A stretch of 39,887 nucleotides of DNA from an uncultured Clostridia bacterium (GTDB lineage Bacteria; Bacillota; Clostridia; Oscillospirales; Ruminococcaceae): contig CANDVA010000023.1 in assembly GCA_947389015.1 (NCBI GenBank), positions 1 through 39,887 of the forward strand. Reading direction: 5' to 3'. The position numbers were made by a program, and so were the translations under genes. Below, piece after piece: positions 32,461 to 39,884 of this stretch. Positions within the stretch are counted from its first letter, which is position 1; every line of letters starts with the position of its first letter. The notes beneath the pieces were generated by a model that saw only the letters and a program-made list of their open reading frames with translations, had not been told where the DNA came from and did no database searches.

Positions 32461-32489
32461 ATTCTACATCTTTTCACGGAAAAAGTCAA
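32461..32489 (-). promoter_or_regulatory. thrS promoter
   Basis: On the minus strand TTGACT (32489-32484), 17 bp, TAGAAT (32466-32461). The leader is about 73 nt and contains neither the T-box sequence nor a terminator. Confidence 0.8.
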
Positions 32490-32539
32490 GCAAATTATAA
32501 TCAAAATCGTGGTTTTTTGATGAAAATTAGGAAAAGCTC

Positions 32540-32568
32540 TTGACATTTCGGAAAAAATAAAGTAAAAT
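32540..32568 (+). promoter_or_regulatory. Promoter of the candidate noncoding RNA
   Basis: TTGACA at 32540-32545, 17-bp spacer, TAAAAT at 32563-32568; divergent from the thrS promoter. Confidence 0.85.
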
Positions 32569-32574
32569 ATAGTT

Positions 32575-32923
32575 GGAAGGGGAAAACCCGACCGATTGCT
32601 TTTCCGAAACGGCAAAGGCTCAAGGAATTTCAGCTTTGAAGCGCCGAAAATCGAATAGGTTTTCAGCTGTCACAACCTTACGGAAAAGTCCCTTCGCAAG
32701 GAGAGGCGCGGGGCGGCTGTATTTCACGAAGCAATGCTCGGAGGAACGGCACATATTCAATTAACGCAGCGATCGGTTTCTAGCGCGATACGATACGGTA
32801 AACCGAGCGGGGACGTTCAGGCTCACCGTGCCGATTGGGTAAACCTGCTGATTAGGCGTTATTTTAAACAAACAGAGGGGCTGTATCACGAAAGCGAGAA
32901 GCGATCGCGATACAGCCCTTTTT
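32575..32923 (+). ncRNA. Structured noncoding RNA of about 350 nt, family unassigned (raiA-motif candidate)
   Basis: It has its own strong promoter and terminator and no ORF with a ribosome binding site. Long-range stems are visible: CTTTTCCG (32599-32606) with CGGAAAAG (32681-32688), enclosing CGGC/GCCG (32610-32613, 32643-32646), an AAAGGCT/AGCTTT helix, and AGGTT/AACCT (32657-32661, 32674-32678). Then follow CCTT/AAGG, CGGCAC/GTGCCG (32747-32752, 32828-32833) and CGGTTT/AAACCG (32774-32779, 32800-32805). I see no signature of RNase P, tmRNA, SRP or 6S RNA. The raiA motif, a widespread Firmicutes structured RNA, is the family I would test first, from memory of its multi-stem form rather than a sequence match. 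Confidence 0.7.
32876..32923 (+). terminator. Terminator of the noncoding RNA
   Basis: GGGCTGTATC (32878-32887) pairs with GATACAGCCC (32909-32918), enclosing a smaller GCGA/TCGC hairpin, followed by five T. Confidence 0.9.
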
Positions 32924-32953
32924 CGACGGTATTTATTCGGCACAATGGCACAA

Positions 32954-32990
32954 AAATAAAGCGCCCAAGAAATACTTGAGCGCTTTTTAT
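32954..32990. terminator. Bidirectional terminator between the ncRNA and the ferredoxin gene
   Basis: AAAGCGC-C-CAAG (32958-32969) pairs with CTTG-A-GCGCTTT (32975-32986) with one internal mismatch. TTTT follows on the plus strand and ATTTTT on the minus strand. It ends the ferredoxin mRNA and backs up the ncRNA terminator. Confidence 0.85.
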
Positions 32991-33000
32991 GTAGCTTGAA

Positions 33001-33168
33001 TTAAGCCTGGGGAGCGCCAACAGGGCAGGTTCCCGCGCAAGCGCCGCAGTCGATGCAAGCGTCGGCGTCGATAACGTACTTGCCGTCACCCTCGGAAATC
33101 GCGTTTACAGGGCAGCCGTCTGCACAAGCGCCGCAAGCGATGCACTCATCTGAAATCTGATATGCCAT
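33001..33168 (-). CDS. 2[4Fe-4S] ferredoxin (55 aa)
   Basis: Small electron carrier of anaerobes. Two cluster motifs are intact: CIACGACADGCP and CIDCGACAGTCP, i.e. C-x2-C-x2-C-x3-C-P twice, separated by 25 residues in the usual clostridial arrangement. It starts MAYQISDECIACG, the standard N-terminus. The ATG (33168-33166) has GGAGG upstream on the minus strand. Single-gene unit with its own promoter and terminator. Confidence 0.97.
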   Translation of the reverse strand: MAYQISDECIACGACADGCPVNAISEGDGKYVIDADACIDCGACAGTCPVGAPQA

Positions 33169-33217
33169 AGTAAATTACCTCCTGATTTGTATTACACACC
33201 TAAGTGTATCACTTTAT

Positions 33218-33245
33218 ATTGTATCATATTTTTCGAAAAAATCAA
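33218..33245 (-). promoter_or_regulatory. Ferredoxin promoter
   Basis: On the minus strand TTGATT (33245-33240), 16-bp spacer, TACAAT (33223-33218), followed by a 45-nt leader. Confidence 0.65.
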
Positions 33246-33352
33246 GTCTAAATTCGGAGAAATTTGCCGCTCGTTTTTGTACATTTTTGCTTAGCCGAAG
33301 CTAACTTGATGCAGCGCCGCGCGTTAAATTCAAACGGTGGTTTAATAGGCGG

Positions 33353-33381
33353 TTGCAATTTGACGGAAAATAGTGTATAAT
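33353..33381 (+). promoter_or_regulatory. Promoter of the darA-holB operon, upstream of the hairpin array
   Basis: TTGCAA at 33353-33358, 17-bp spacer, TATAAT at 33376-33381, the same -35 hexamer as lysC. The start would be near 33388, just before the left terminal repeat of the hairpin array, so the array would be transcribed as a leader of about 350 nt before darA. Confidence 0.65.
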
Positions 33382-33393
33382 ATAATTGGTATA

Positions 33394-33707
33394 AATCAGA
33401 ATTTATATCAGTAAGGTGTTACTTAGAGCGCGGATCACTTTTTTCTGCCACTGGCAGAAAAAAGTGATTTATCGGCGATTTTGCCTGTTGGCAAAATCAC
33501 CGATTTGGGGAAAAACTCTTGTTTTTCCCCAAGCCCTTTTAGCGCTCTTTCTTATGCCGCTACGCGGCATTTTGGGCTGCCGCCCAAACCTGCGCAGAGG
33601 CTCTGCCGCTGCACTCCGCAAGCCTTTTTGAAAAAAGGCTTGGCGAAAAACTTTTATTCCGCGCTTCGCGCGGAGGGAACTCGGACTTACTGCGTTAAAT
33701 TCTGATT
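33394..33707. repeat. Array of eight hairpins bounded by 12-bp terminal inverted repeats
   Basis: AATCAGAATTTA (33394-33405) and TAAATTCTGATT (33696-33707) are exact inverted repeats and enclose eight stems in a row: 17 bp (33434-33450/33452-33468), 14 of 15 bp (33471-33485/33490-33504), 12 bp (33505-33516/33521-33532), 7 bp (33554-33560/33564-33570), 7 bp (33571-33577/33582-33588), 5 bp (33594-33598/33602-33606), 11 bp (33619-33629/33632-33642) and 6 bp (33659-33664/33668-33673). There is no ribosome binding site with a convincing ORF. It looks like a non-autonomous palindromic repeat (MITE-like) in the darA leader. No clear target duplication is visible. Confidence 0.8.
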
Positions 33708-33744
33708 CATAATAAAACCCCAATGGCTTAAACAGGAGGACAAT

Positions 33745-34068
33745 ATGAAACTGATATTTGCTATTATCAACAACGACGACAGCCACGCGGTGCAGTCCGC
33801 GCTGACTAAGAGCGGCTTTCAGGCGACAAAACTCGCCTCGTCGGGAGGATTTCTTATGGCGGGAAATACCACCTTTATGATATGCTCGGAGGACGACAAG
33901 CTTGACGAGATAATCGACATAATCAAGGAACATTCCCACAAGCGCCAGCAGTTTGTGCCGAATTCCTCTGCGTACAGCTCGGGAGCGTACACAAGCTTCC
34001 CCGTAGAGGTAACTGTCGGCGGCGCTACGGTATTCGTAACTAACATAGAAAGATTTGAAAAGGTATGA
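33745..34068 (+). CDS. darA: Cyclic-di-AMP receptor protein (DarA/PstA, PII-like)
   Basis: 107 aa, a PII-like trimeric sensor that binds c-di-AMP; it signals nucleotide status for osmotic and cell-wall control. KLIFAIINNDDSHAVQSALTKSGFQATKLASSGGFLMAGNTTF is the family start, and the GGF loop and final VTVGGATVFVTNIERFEKV are characteristic. In Bacillus the same gene (yaaQ) stands before holB. AGGAGG precedes the ATG. It overlaps holB by 4 nt. Confidence 0.95.
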   Translation: MKLIFAIINNDDSHAVQSALTKSGFQATKLASSGGFLMAGNTTFMICSEDDKLDEIIDIIKEHSHKRQQFVPNSSAYSSGAYTSFPVEVTVGGATVFVTNIERFEKV

Positions 34069-35012
34069 AATTATACGGAAAAGACGGATTAAAACAGCGA
34101 CTTGAAAGCATAGCGGCAAAGGGCAGGCTCTCCCACGCTATTCTGCTGTCGGGCCACGAGGGCTGCGGAAAAAAGTCGCTCGCGCGGTATATCGCGCAGC
34201 TGTTCCTCTGTGAAAACAACGCCTGCGGACAATGCGCGGCCTGCCGCAACATCGAGCACGACGGTCACCCGGACGTTATCTTTGTCAAGGCGCAGTGTGA
34301 GGGAAAGTACAGTATGGAAAAATTCCGCGAGGTAATGCGCGGAACGGTCATAAAGCCAAACAACGGCGATTTGAAAATATACGTTTTCGAGGAAGCCGAC
34401 ACCATGCTCCCGCAGCATCTGAACGCGCTCTTAAAGCTTATCGAGGAGCCGCCCGGGCATTTGCGGTTCATTTTCACCTGTGAGAACACGAGCCTTATCC
34501 CCGAGACGGTGCTGTCGCGCGTGACCGAATTTGAGGTTCCCGACACGGGCGTACAAGACTGCATACAATGCCTTGTCGACGGCGGCGCAGATCCCAAGAA
34601 AGCAAAGGAGCTTTCGGAGATGTTCGCGGGGAATATCGCAAAATGCCGCGCGGTACTTGACGGCGGCAGCGAGACCAAGCTTATCGAGACCGCGCAGAAT
34701 GCGGCCTCGGCTATCGGCAGACACGATAAATTCGGCGTTGCGTCGGCGCTCGCGGAGCAGTCGGGCAGGGCCGAGTTCGCGCAGGTCATGGAGTATCTGT
34801 CAAGAATTATCCGCGACGCGCTGGCGATAAGGTGCGGCGGCGAGGCGGAATTTTTCGGCGGAAAAGAGGCAAAAAAGATCGCCGAGAGCTTTTCCGAAAA
34901 TGAGATATTGACAATGCTCGACACGTCGTTCGAGGTCGCTAAAAACGAAATATATAACCTCAACTTACCCCTTACGGCAGCTTATTTTACATCCAAAATT
35001 TTTGGAGGATAA
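34065..35012 (+). CDS. holB: DNA polymerase III delta' subunit (clamp loader)
   Basis: 315 aa, AAA+ fold. GHEGCGKKSL is the Walker A region; CENNACGQCAACRNIEHDGHPD is the zinc-binding four-Cys module of DnaX/HolB; the DEAD-like EEADTMLPQHLNALLKLIEEPP segment and the sensor region FIFTCENTSLIPETVLSR follow. It works in the clamp-loader complex with DnaX and delta. Starts ATGA-coupled with darA. Confidence 0.95.
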   Translation: MKLYGKDGLKQRLESIAAKGRLSHAILLSGHEGCGKKSLARYIAQLFLCENNACGQCAACRNIEHDGHPDVIFVKAQCEGKYSMEKFREVMRGTVIKPNNGDLKIYVFEEADTMLPQHLNALLKLIEEPPGHLRFIFTCENTSLIPETVLSRVTEFEVPDTGVQDCIQCLVDGGADPKKAKELSEMFAGNIAKCRAVLDGGSETKLIETAQNAASAIGRHDKFGVASALAEQSGRAEFAQVMEYLSRIIRDALAIRCGGEAEFFGGKEAKKIAESFSENEILTMLDTSFEVAKNEIYNLNLPLTAAYFTSKIFGG

Positions 35013-35049
35013 TATGAAAACACATCTTTATGATATATTTATTAAGGTG

Positions 35050-35078
35050 TTTACAAATCGTAAAAAAAGTGGTATAAT
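35050..35078 (+). promoter_or_regulatory. Promoter before the 163-aa unknown gene and ricT
   Basis: TTTACA at 35050-35055, 17-bp spacer, TATAAT at 35073-35078; it may start a second transcript inside the darA-holB-ricT region. Confidence 0.8.
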
Positions 35079-35123
35079 ATGAAAAGACGGCTATGGACTT
35101 CGTACAGCTTCGGGAGGTTTAAT

Positions 35124-35615
35124 ATGAAAAACGTTGAAAAAAGCGGAAGGAAAAAGAGCTTCGGTTTTGTGCTGGAGGACAGTGACACGCGCAGGCTCAT
35201 TTTTCGGTTTTATCCCGAGGAGTCGCATATCCACGGGTTTCACGACTTCTGCCCGTCAAAGTGGGAAGAGGTCTACAAGACCTATTACTCATGGAAGATA
35301 TGCATAGACGAGAACGGCATGAAGACCTCTTTCGGCTCTTACAGCGACGAGGACTGCTGTTTTATGAATTACGTCTGCGTTATCAACGAGCTTATCAGAA
35401 ACGCGAAAAACGACAGGCGCGAGGTGCGGTCTCTCAGCGGCATCAGCTGGAATATCTCTTACCGCAAGCGCGCGATGGATTATATAGAGTTCGGGCTCTG
35501 GACGCACGAGAATATCGGATACCGTTTCAGACTGGACGTAGAAACGGCTAAACGGTTCGCGGATTTTCTTGAAAAGGTCGATGCGTATATGATGAAGCAC
35601 AGCGAGCCGATGTAA
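35124..35615 (+). CDS. Hypothetical 163-aa protein between holB and ricT
   Basis: No family recognised. Residues 10-60 predict strands (FGFVLEDSDTRRLIFRFYPEE); the middle is rich in aromatic and Cys residues (DFCPSKWEEVYKTYYSWKIC), and the end is helical (ETAKRFADFLEKVDAYMMK). Start is ATG 35124, with GGGAGG (35112-35117) 6 nt upstream; a frame starting at 35079 would begin inside the promoter. In Bacillus the corresponding stretch carries yaaR before holB and nothing like this after it. Confidence 0.65.
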   Translation: MKNVEKSGRKKSFGFVLEDSDTRRLIFRFYPEESHIHGFHDFCPSKWEEVYKTYYSWKICIDENGMKTSFGSYSDEDCCFMNYVCVINELIRNAKNDRREVRSLSGISWNISYRKRAMDYIEFGLWTHENIGYRFRLDVETAKRFADFLEKVDAYMMKHSEPM

Positions 35616-35633
35616 AAGAACAAAAGGAGAATT

Positions 35634-36683
35634 ATGGAAAATAACGAATACTTTACGGAGAAAATAGCTCCCAAGAAAAACAAGGATACCGCACAGGGCG
35701 AGCCGCGCACCGAAAACCGCCGCCGCGGAAATCCTCCGCGCAGATCCAAGCCTGCCGCGGAGACTTCAGCCGAGCCGCGCACCGCGCAGACGTTCCCGTC
35801 CGCGGACGAGAATTCGCCCAAGGTGGAGATAATCGGTGTGCGTTTCAAGGACGTCGGCAAGATATACTTTTTTTCACCCAACGGCGATGAATTCAAGCAC
35901 GGCGACAAGGCGATAGTCGAGACGGCGCGCGGCGTGGAATGCGGCGAGATCGTGCTTTCCAACCGCAATATACCCGAGAACAGCCTTGTGTCTCCGCTCA
36001 AAAAGATAATTCGCAAAGCCGACGCGAACGACATCAAACAGCTCGAGCAGAACCGCGTCAAGGAAAAGGAAATAATGCGGACCTTCTCGGAAAAGATACG
36101 TTTTCACAAGCTCGATATGAAGCCGATAGATATCGACTGCACTTTCGACGGGAGCAAAATACTGTTCTATTTCACCTCGGACGGCAGGGTCGACTTCCGC
36201 GACCTTGTAAAGGATTTGGCGGCTATCTACCGCACCCGCATCGAATTGCGGCAGATAGGCGTGCGCGACGAGGCGAAGATGCTCGGCGGCTTGGGAATAT
36301 GCGGCAGACCGTTCTGCTGTTCGTCGTTCCTCGGCGAGTTCCAGCCCGTGTCGATAAAAATGGCAAAGGAGCAGTCGCTGTCGCTCAACCCGACAAAGAT
36401 ATCGGGAACCTGCGGAAGGCTGATGTGCTGTCTTAAATACGAACAGAACTGCTACGAGGATTTTCTGCGCACCACTCCCAAGGTGGGCGCGTACGTCGAG
36501 ACCCCCGACGGCAGAGGCTCGGTAGAGGAGGTAAATCTGCTTACGGGGATACTCAAGGTAAAGCTCGATAAAAAGCCCGACGTTCCGGTCGTTATAAATA
36601 AGGAGGAGGTTCGCGTTATCAAGGACGGGAAGATACGCGTTAACAGCGACGAGATAAAGGCTCTCAAAAAGCTGGAGGAATAA
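35634..36683 (+). CDS. ricT: PSP1-domain regulatory protein RicT (YaaT)
   Basis: 349 aa. In Bacillus the RicT protein forms the Fe-S RicAFT complex that steers RNase Y mRNA processing. The conserved PSP1 core is present: RGVECGEIVLSN, and the Cys-rich ICGRPFCCSSFL then GTCGRLMCCLKYE, which supply cluster ligands. The first 65 residues form a Pro/Arg/Lys-rich low-complexity extension absent from the 275-aa Bacillus protein. Position after darA-holB agrees with Firmicutes synteny. Confidence 0.93.
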   Translation: MENNEYFTEKIAPKKNKDTAQGEPRTENRRRGNPPRRSKPAAETSAEPRTAQTFPSADENSPKVEIIGVRFKDVGKIYFFSPNGDEFKHGDKAIVETARGVECGEIVLSNRNIPENSLVSPLKKIIRKADANDIKQLEQNRVKEKEIMRTFSEKIRFHKLDMKPIDIDCTFDGSKILFYFTSDGRVDFRDLVKDLAAIYRTRIELRQIGVRDEAKMLGGLGICGRPFCCSSFLGEFQPVSIKMAKEQSLSLNPTKISGTCGRLMCCLKYEQNCYEDFLRTTPKVGAYVETPDGRGSVEEVNLLTGILKVKLDKKPDVPVVINKEEVRVIKDGKIRVNSDEIKALKKLEE

Positions 36684-36684
36684 T

Positions 36685-37368
36685 ATGATACTCGACCATA
36701 TCATCTTTCGTTACCTCCCGTTTCTTATGCGGTTTCCGTCGGTGGTCGGCGTTATCGTTTTGGGACTTCCCGTCGTGATCGTCGTATGTACAATTTATTG
36801 GTTCTGCCGCCGCGCGCAGCATAAAAAGCGTCTCGGCGCGGATTTTGCCGAAACGCGCCGGAAATGCCGCCTTAACGAGCTTGTGCGTCTGCTTTTCATA
36901 GCGTGGTTCACAATGCTGTTTCTTCTTTGCCTTACTACCGATTGGGGCTCGCTGGTCTATAATTTCTCCGACCCGCTTGTCCTGCTCCCGCCGATTCGGG
37001 CGCTCCGCTGCATAACAAGCTTTGATTACAGGTTTACACTGCTGCAATGGGGCTTTGAAAGAGATATGTTTCTTAACACCATACTGTTTATACCTCTCGG
37101 CGCCGCTCTGCCGATACTTTGGAAAAAAGCGGACTTCGGCAAAACAACGCTTGTCGGATTTCTGCTTACGTTCTTTATCGAAATGAGAGCGCAGCCGCTT
37201 ATGAGCCGCAACCCGAGCTTCGACGACGTTATTTTCAACACCATTGGTACGGTCATCGGCTATCTTATCTTTATGCTTCTGCGTAAAATTTTCCCGAAAT
37301 TTATAGAAAAATGTCAGCTCACTGTCAAAGCTAAACCCCAAAATCGAAAGGCAAAACAAAATGTTTAA
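36685..37368 (+). CDS. VanZ-like membrane protein, paralog 1
   Basis: 227 aa, four to five hydrophobic segments. NTILFIPLGAALPILWKKA with DDVIFNTIGTVIGYLIFMLL near the end is the VanZ-family signature. The founding member confers low teicoplanin resistance, but most members have no known role. A start 1 base after the ricT stop with AGGAG inside ricT indicates coupling. It is a tandem duplicate of the next gene. Confidence 0.85.
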   Translation: MILDHIIFRYLPFLMRFPSVVGVIVLGLPVVIVVCTIYWFCRRAQHKKRLGADFAETRRKCRLNELVRLLFIAWFTMLFLLCLTTDWGSLVYNFSDPLVLLPPIRALRCITSFDYRFTLLQWGFERDMFLNTILFIPLGAALPILWKKADFGKTTLVGFLLTFFIEMRAQPLMSRNPSFDDVIFNTIGTVIGYLIFMLLRKIFPKFIEKCQLTVKAKPQNRKAKQNV

Positions 37369-38044
37369 ATGGTTCGATCACTTTCTTCATTACGTTATCC
37401 CCGATTTCCTTATTGAAGTTTTCGCGGCACTGCCCTTTGTTATCTTGGTATGCATATTTTATTGGTTTATCCGCCGCGCGTGGCATAAAAAGCGGCTCGG
37501 CGCGGATTTTGCCGAAGTTCGCCGCAAATGCCGCCTCAACGAGATACTGCGCTTGCTGCTCGTTGCGTGGATAGCTGCGATATTTCTGCTGTGTCTTATC
37601 CCTAACGACCTGTTGGTAAAATTCTGGAGACTGCTTTCTTACGGCTATTGGGAAGAAAGATTTTCTCCCGTCGGCGCTCTTAATACCCCGTTTGTCCCGA
37701 TACCCTTGTTGTTCGACTTGATCATTCATGATTACCATATCGGCAAAGGTATGATACTCGATATGATATTAAATGTTATCCTGTTTATGCCCCTCGGCGC
37801 CGCCCTCCCGATAATCTGGAGAAAAGCTAATCTGTGGAAAACAATACTTGTCGGCTTTGCAATAACGTTTGTTATTGAGGTGATAGTACAGCCGCGCATA
37901 GAACGCGACCCGAACATGGACGATCTTCTCTGCAACACCCTCGGCGCGCTTTTCGGATATCTGATATTTATGCTGCTGCGGAAAATATTCCCGAAGTTTA
38001 TCAAAACCTGTCAAAGGACTGTAAAGACGAAAAATCGTACATAA
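37361..38044 (+). CDS. VanZ-like membrane protein, paralog 2
   Basis: 227 aa, collinear with the upstream paralog and sharing long stretches (WHKKRLGADFAE, RKCRLNE, IFMLLRKIFPKFI). NVILFMPLGAALPIIWRKA and DDLLCNTLGALFGYLIF are the VanZ elements. It overlaps the upstream gene by 8 nt. A tandem duplication inside one transcription unit. Confidence 0.85.
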   Translation: MFKWFDHFLHYVIPDFLIEVFAALPFVILVCIFYWFIRRAWHKKRLGADFAEVRRKCRLNEILRLLLVAWIAAIFLLCLIPNDLLVKFWRLLSYGYWEERFSPVGALNTPFVPIPLLFDLIIHDYHIGKGMILDMILNVILFMPLGAALPIIWRKANLWKTILVGFAITFVIEVIVQPRIERDPNMDDLLCNTLGALFGYLIFMLLRKIFPKFIKTCQRTVKTKNRT

Positions 38045-38074
38045 AAACCGCCCCGCTCAATACAGAGCGGGGCG
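38044..38074 (-). terminator. Terminator of the TM2 gene
   Basis: On the minus strand CGCCCCGCTC (38074-38065) pairs with GAGCGGGGCG (38058-38049), loop of 6, then GTTTTTAT. On the plus strand the same hairpin lacks a T tract, so it may stop VanZ transcription only weakly. Confidence 0.85.
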
Positions 38075-38082
38075 AAACTATT

Positions 38083-38628
38083 CTAAACATAATACGGATT
38101 AGGCTTTGTAAGTATTATAATCAGATCGACAAGCCAGCCGATACCGAAAAGCCCCCACGTGAAAAGCCACAGTATTCCCGTGCCGATCTTTCCCTCGTAA
38201 AAGCGGTGAACGCCGAGCGTCCCGAAGAAAAAGCACAATATAAATGCGACCCACTTTTCCTTGGGCTTGCCGCCAATAACGGTTTGATTTACATTGTTAT
38301 TGGCGTTATTGTTATTTATAACGATCTGCTGAGGAGCGGGCGCGCCATGAAGCTGCTCGACCTGCCGACCGCAGTGTGTACAGATAACGGCTTCCTTAAG
38401 TATCTTTTGTCCGCAGAATTTACAGAACTTCATTCCGTCGTTCACAACGGTCACCTGCGCGTTGTTTACGGGCATGGGAACGTCGTTCGTCTGATATGTT
38501 CCCGACAGTATCGGCTGTGAAACCTCGTTCGGATTGCCTCCGGGGTATATCTCCCCGGTAACGGGGTCTGTCCACGGCTGAGGCGCGGTTTTTTTAAGGC
38601 TCACAGAAGATCGGTTTTGATTATCCAT
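38083..38628 (-). CDS. Zinc-ribbon TM2-domain membrane protein
   Basis: 181 aa. Residues 70-95 hold a zinc ribbon (CKFCGQKIL then CTHCGR). A short Asn-rich stretch precedes two membrane helices with the TM2 pattern ([30 protein letters not shown]). TM2 proteins are widespread and of unknown function. The first 60 residues are polar and low-complexity, with a [14 protein letters not shown] motif. ATG 38628 has GGAGG just before it; the TTG at 38640 is a weaker start. Confidence 0.85.
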   Translation of the reverse strand: MDNQNRSSVSLKKTAPQPWTDPVTGEIYPGGNPNEVSQPILSGTYQTNDVPMPVNNAQVTVVNDGMKFCKFCGQKILKEAVICTHCGRQVEQLHGAPAPQQIVINNNNANNNVNQTVIGGKPKEKWVAFILCFFFGTLGVHRFYEGKIGTGILWLFTWGLFGIGWLVDLIIILTKPNPYYV

Positions 38629-38698
38629 ATTATCCTCCAATGCTTTTAATACTTATATAACAATTATATCACAGACTGTCCCAAAAGTAAAGAGGTTT

Positions 38699-39802
38699 TT
38701 AAACCCAATTTCCCGTTACCAGCTTGATAAAGAACTTTGATACCTCTTGAGTTGCAAACGTATCCACCGCCAATATCAGCATGATGATAACGCTCACGCG
38801 GGAGAGGAAGATGCCCCAGCGCTTGCCCGCCGATATCTCGGTCTGCACTTTCGGAACGCGGTACTTCTTGATCTTGGTGAACTTGTAGATAGCCATAATA
38901 ATGCCGACTACCAACAGCAGTATGATCAGACCCATCCATACCATATACAGCACGACCGCGGGAGTGACCACAGCCGCCTCGCCGTTTACCGACGCGAGAA
39001 GATATTCATTCACGGACGGCGCGGACGAGATAAGTATCAGCATTCCCGAGATACTGTTGAACATCGCGTGCATAACAGTGGTCGTGACAAGGCTCCGCGT
39101 CGAAACATAGATGTAGCCGAGGAAAATGCCGAGCGCCGTCGCGTAGAAGAACTGCGCGAAATTCGCGTGGATAATACCGAAAAGAATAGCCGAAACGAAT
39201 ATCGCAAAGCCGTTTCCGTACGGTCTCAGGCTCTCGATTATCAGCCCTCTGCACCAGAACTCCTCAAATAGCGGAGCTAATATTGTAAGCTGAATAAACA
39301 GTACGACGGCGCTTCCCATATCGGGCGCTGCAAGCGTCTGCTGAATACCCGTAAACGAGTCGCCGAGCGCCGTGTCCTTAAACAGCAGACCCAGAAGCTG
39401 AGTGAGCAGATTACAGGTAATAGCCACGCCGTACCCCGCGGGGAACATCGCCATTGCCCTTCCGAAATACTTGGGCTTTGCGTATATCTGTCCAACGCGC
39501 CCCCTCATCGGACGCTTCAGCAGAAAAATCGCCGCGGTAATGGGGATAATATACAGGAACACTACCGACACCGCCGCGTCGATAAGATACGCGACAGTCG
39601 GCGTAAGCTCTATTTCGGACAAATACGGCACGATAAGCGCGCTGATAATGTTTACGGCTATTCTCGCCGCAAAAACGATTATCATCATAACGCCTATCCG
39701 AAAGCATATGCTCTTGAACCCCGGCACCAGCGACGGAGTTTCGGCAGTCAGCGGCTCTTGGTCGACGTTCTGCGCGTTATTTTCAGTTATTTCCTCGGAC
39801 AT
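38699..39802 (-). CDS. CPBP/CAAX-type membrane protease
   Basis: 367 aa, about eight hydrophobic segments. The catalytic motifs are LFEEFWCRG (Glu180-Glu181, Arg185), GIIHANFAQF (His212) and the TTVMHAMFN helix (His245). This is the intramembrane protease group homologous to eukaryotic CAAX processing enzymes; in bacteria its members cleave peptide pheromones or bacteriocins or protect against them. The start is ATG 39802 with AAAGGGTG upstream. The acidic first 30 residues are cytoplasmic. Confidence 0.88.
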   Translation of the reverse strand: MSEEITENNAQNVDQEPLTAETPSLVPGFKSICFRIGVMMIIVFAARIAVNIISALIVPYLSEIELTPTVAYLIDAAVSVVFLYIIPITAAIFLLKRPMRGRVGQIYAKPKYFGRAMAMFPAGYGVAITCNLLTQLLGLLFKDTALGDSFTGIQQTLAAPDMGSAVVLFIQLTILAPLFEEFWCRGLIIESLRPYGNGFAIFVSAILFGIIHANFAQFFYATALGIFLGYIYVSTRSLVTTTVMHAMFNSISGMLILISSAPSVNEYLLASVNGEAAVVTPAVVLYMVWMGLIILLLVVGIIMAIYKFTKIKKYRVPKVQTEISAGKRWGIFLSRVSVIIMLILAVDTFATQEVSKFFIKLVTGNWV

Positions 39803-39854
39803 AAAAAACACCCTTTCCGTTTATAGAGTTTATATTGATGTTGTATAATAAAAC

Positions 39855-39884
39855 TTGACACAATCCATGTAATAGAATTATAAT
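39855..39884 (+). promoter_or_regulatory. Promoter at the right edge, directed out of the window
   Basis: TTGACA at 39855-39860, 18-bp spacer, TATAAT at 39879-39884 on the plus strand. Its gene lies beyond 39887. Confidence 0.75.

Noticed and set aside
32573-32979. Short frames inside the noncoding RNA region
   Set aside because: No Shine-Dalgarno at good spacing, and the interval is bounded by an RNA promoter and terminator with strong helices.
33394-33707. CRISPR array
   Set aside because: The stems are all different sequences, with no repeated unit and no spacers of constant length, and no cas genes are present.
36685-38044. Glycopeptide resistance cluster
   Set aside because: VanZ-like proteins are common in Clostridia, and no vanHAX ligase or dehydrogenase genes are present.
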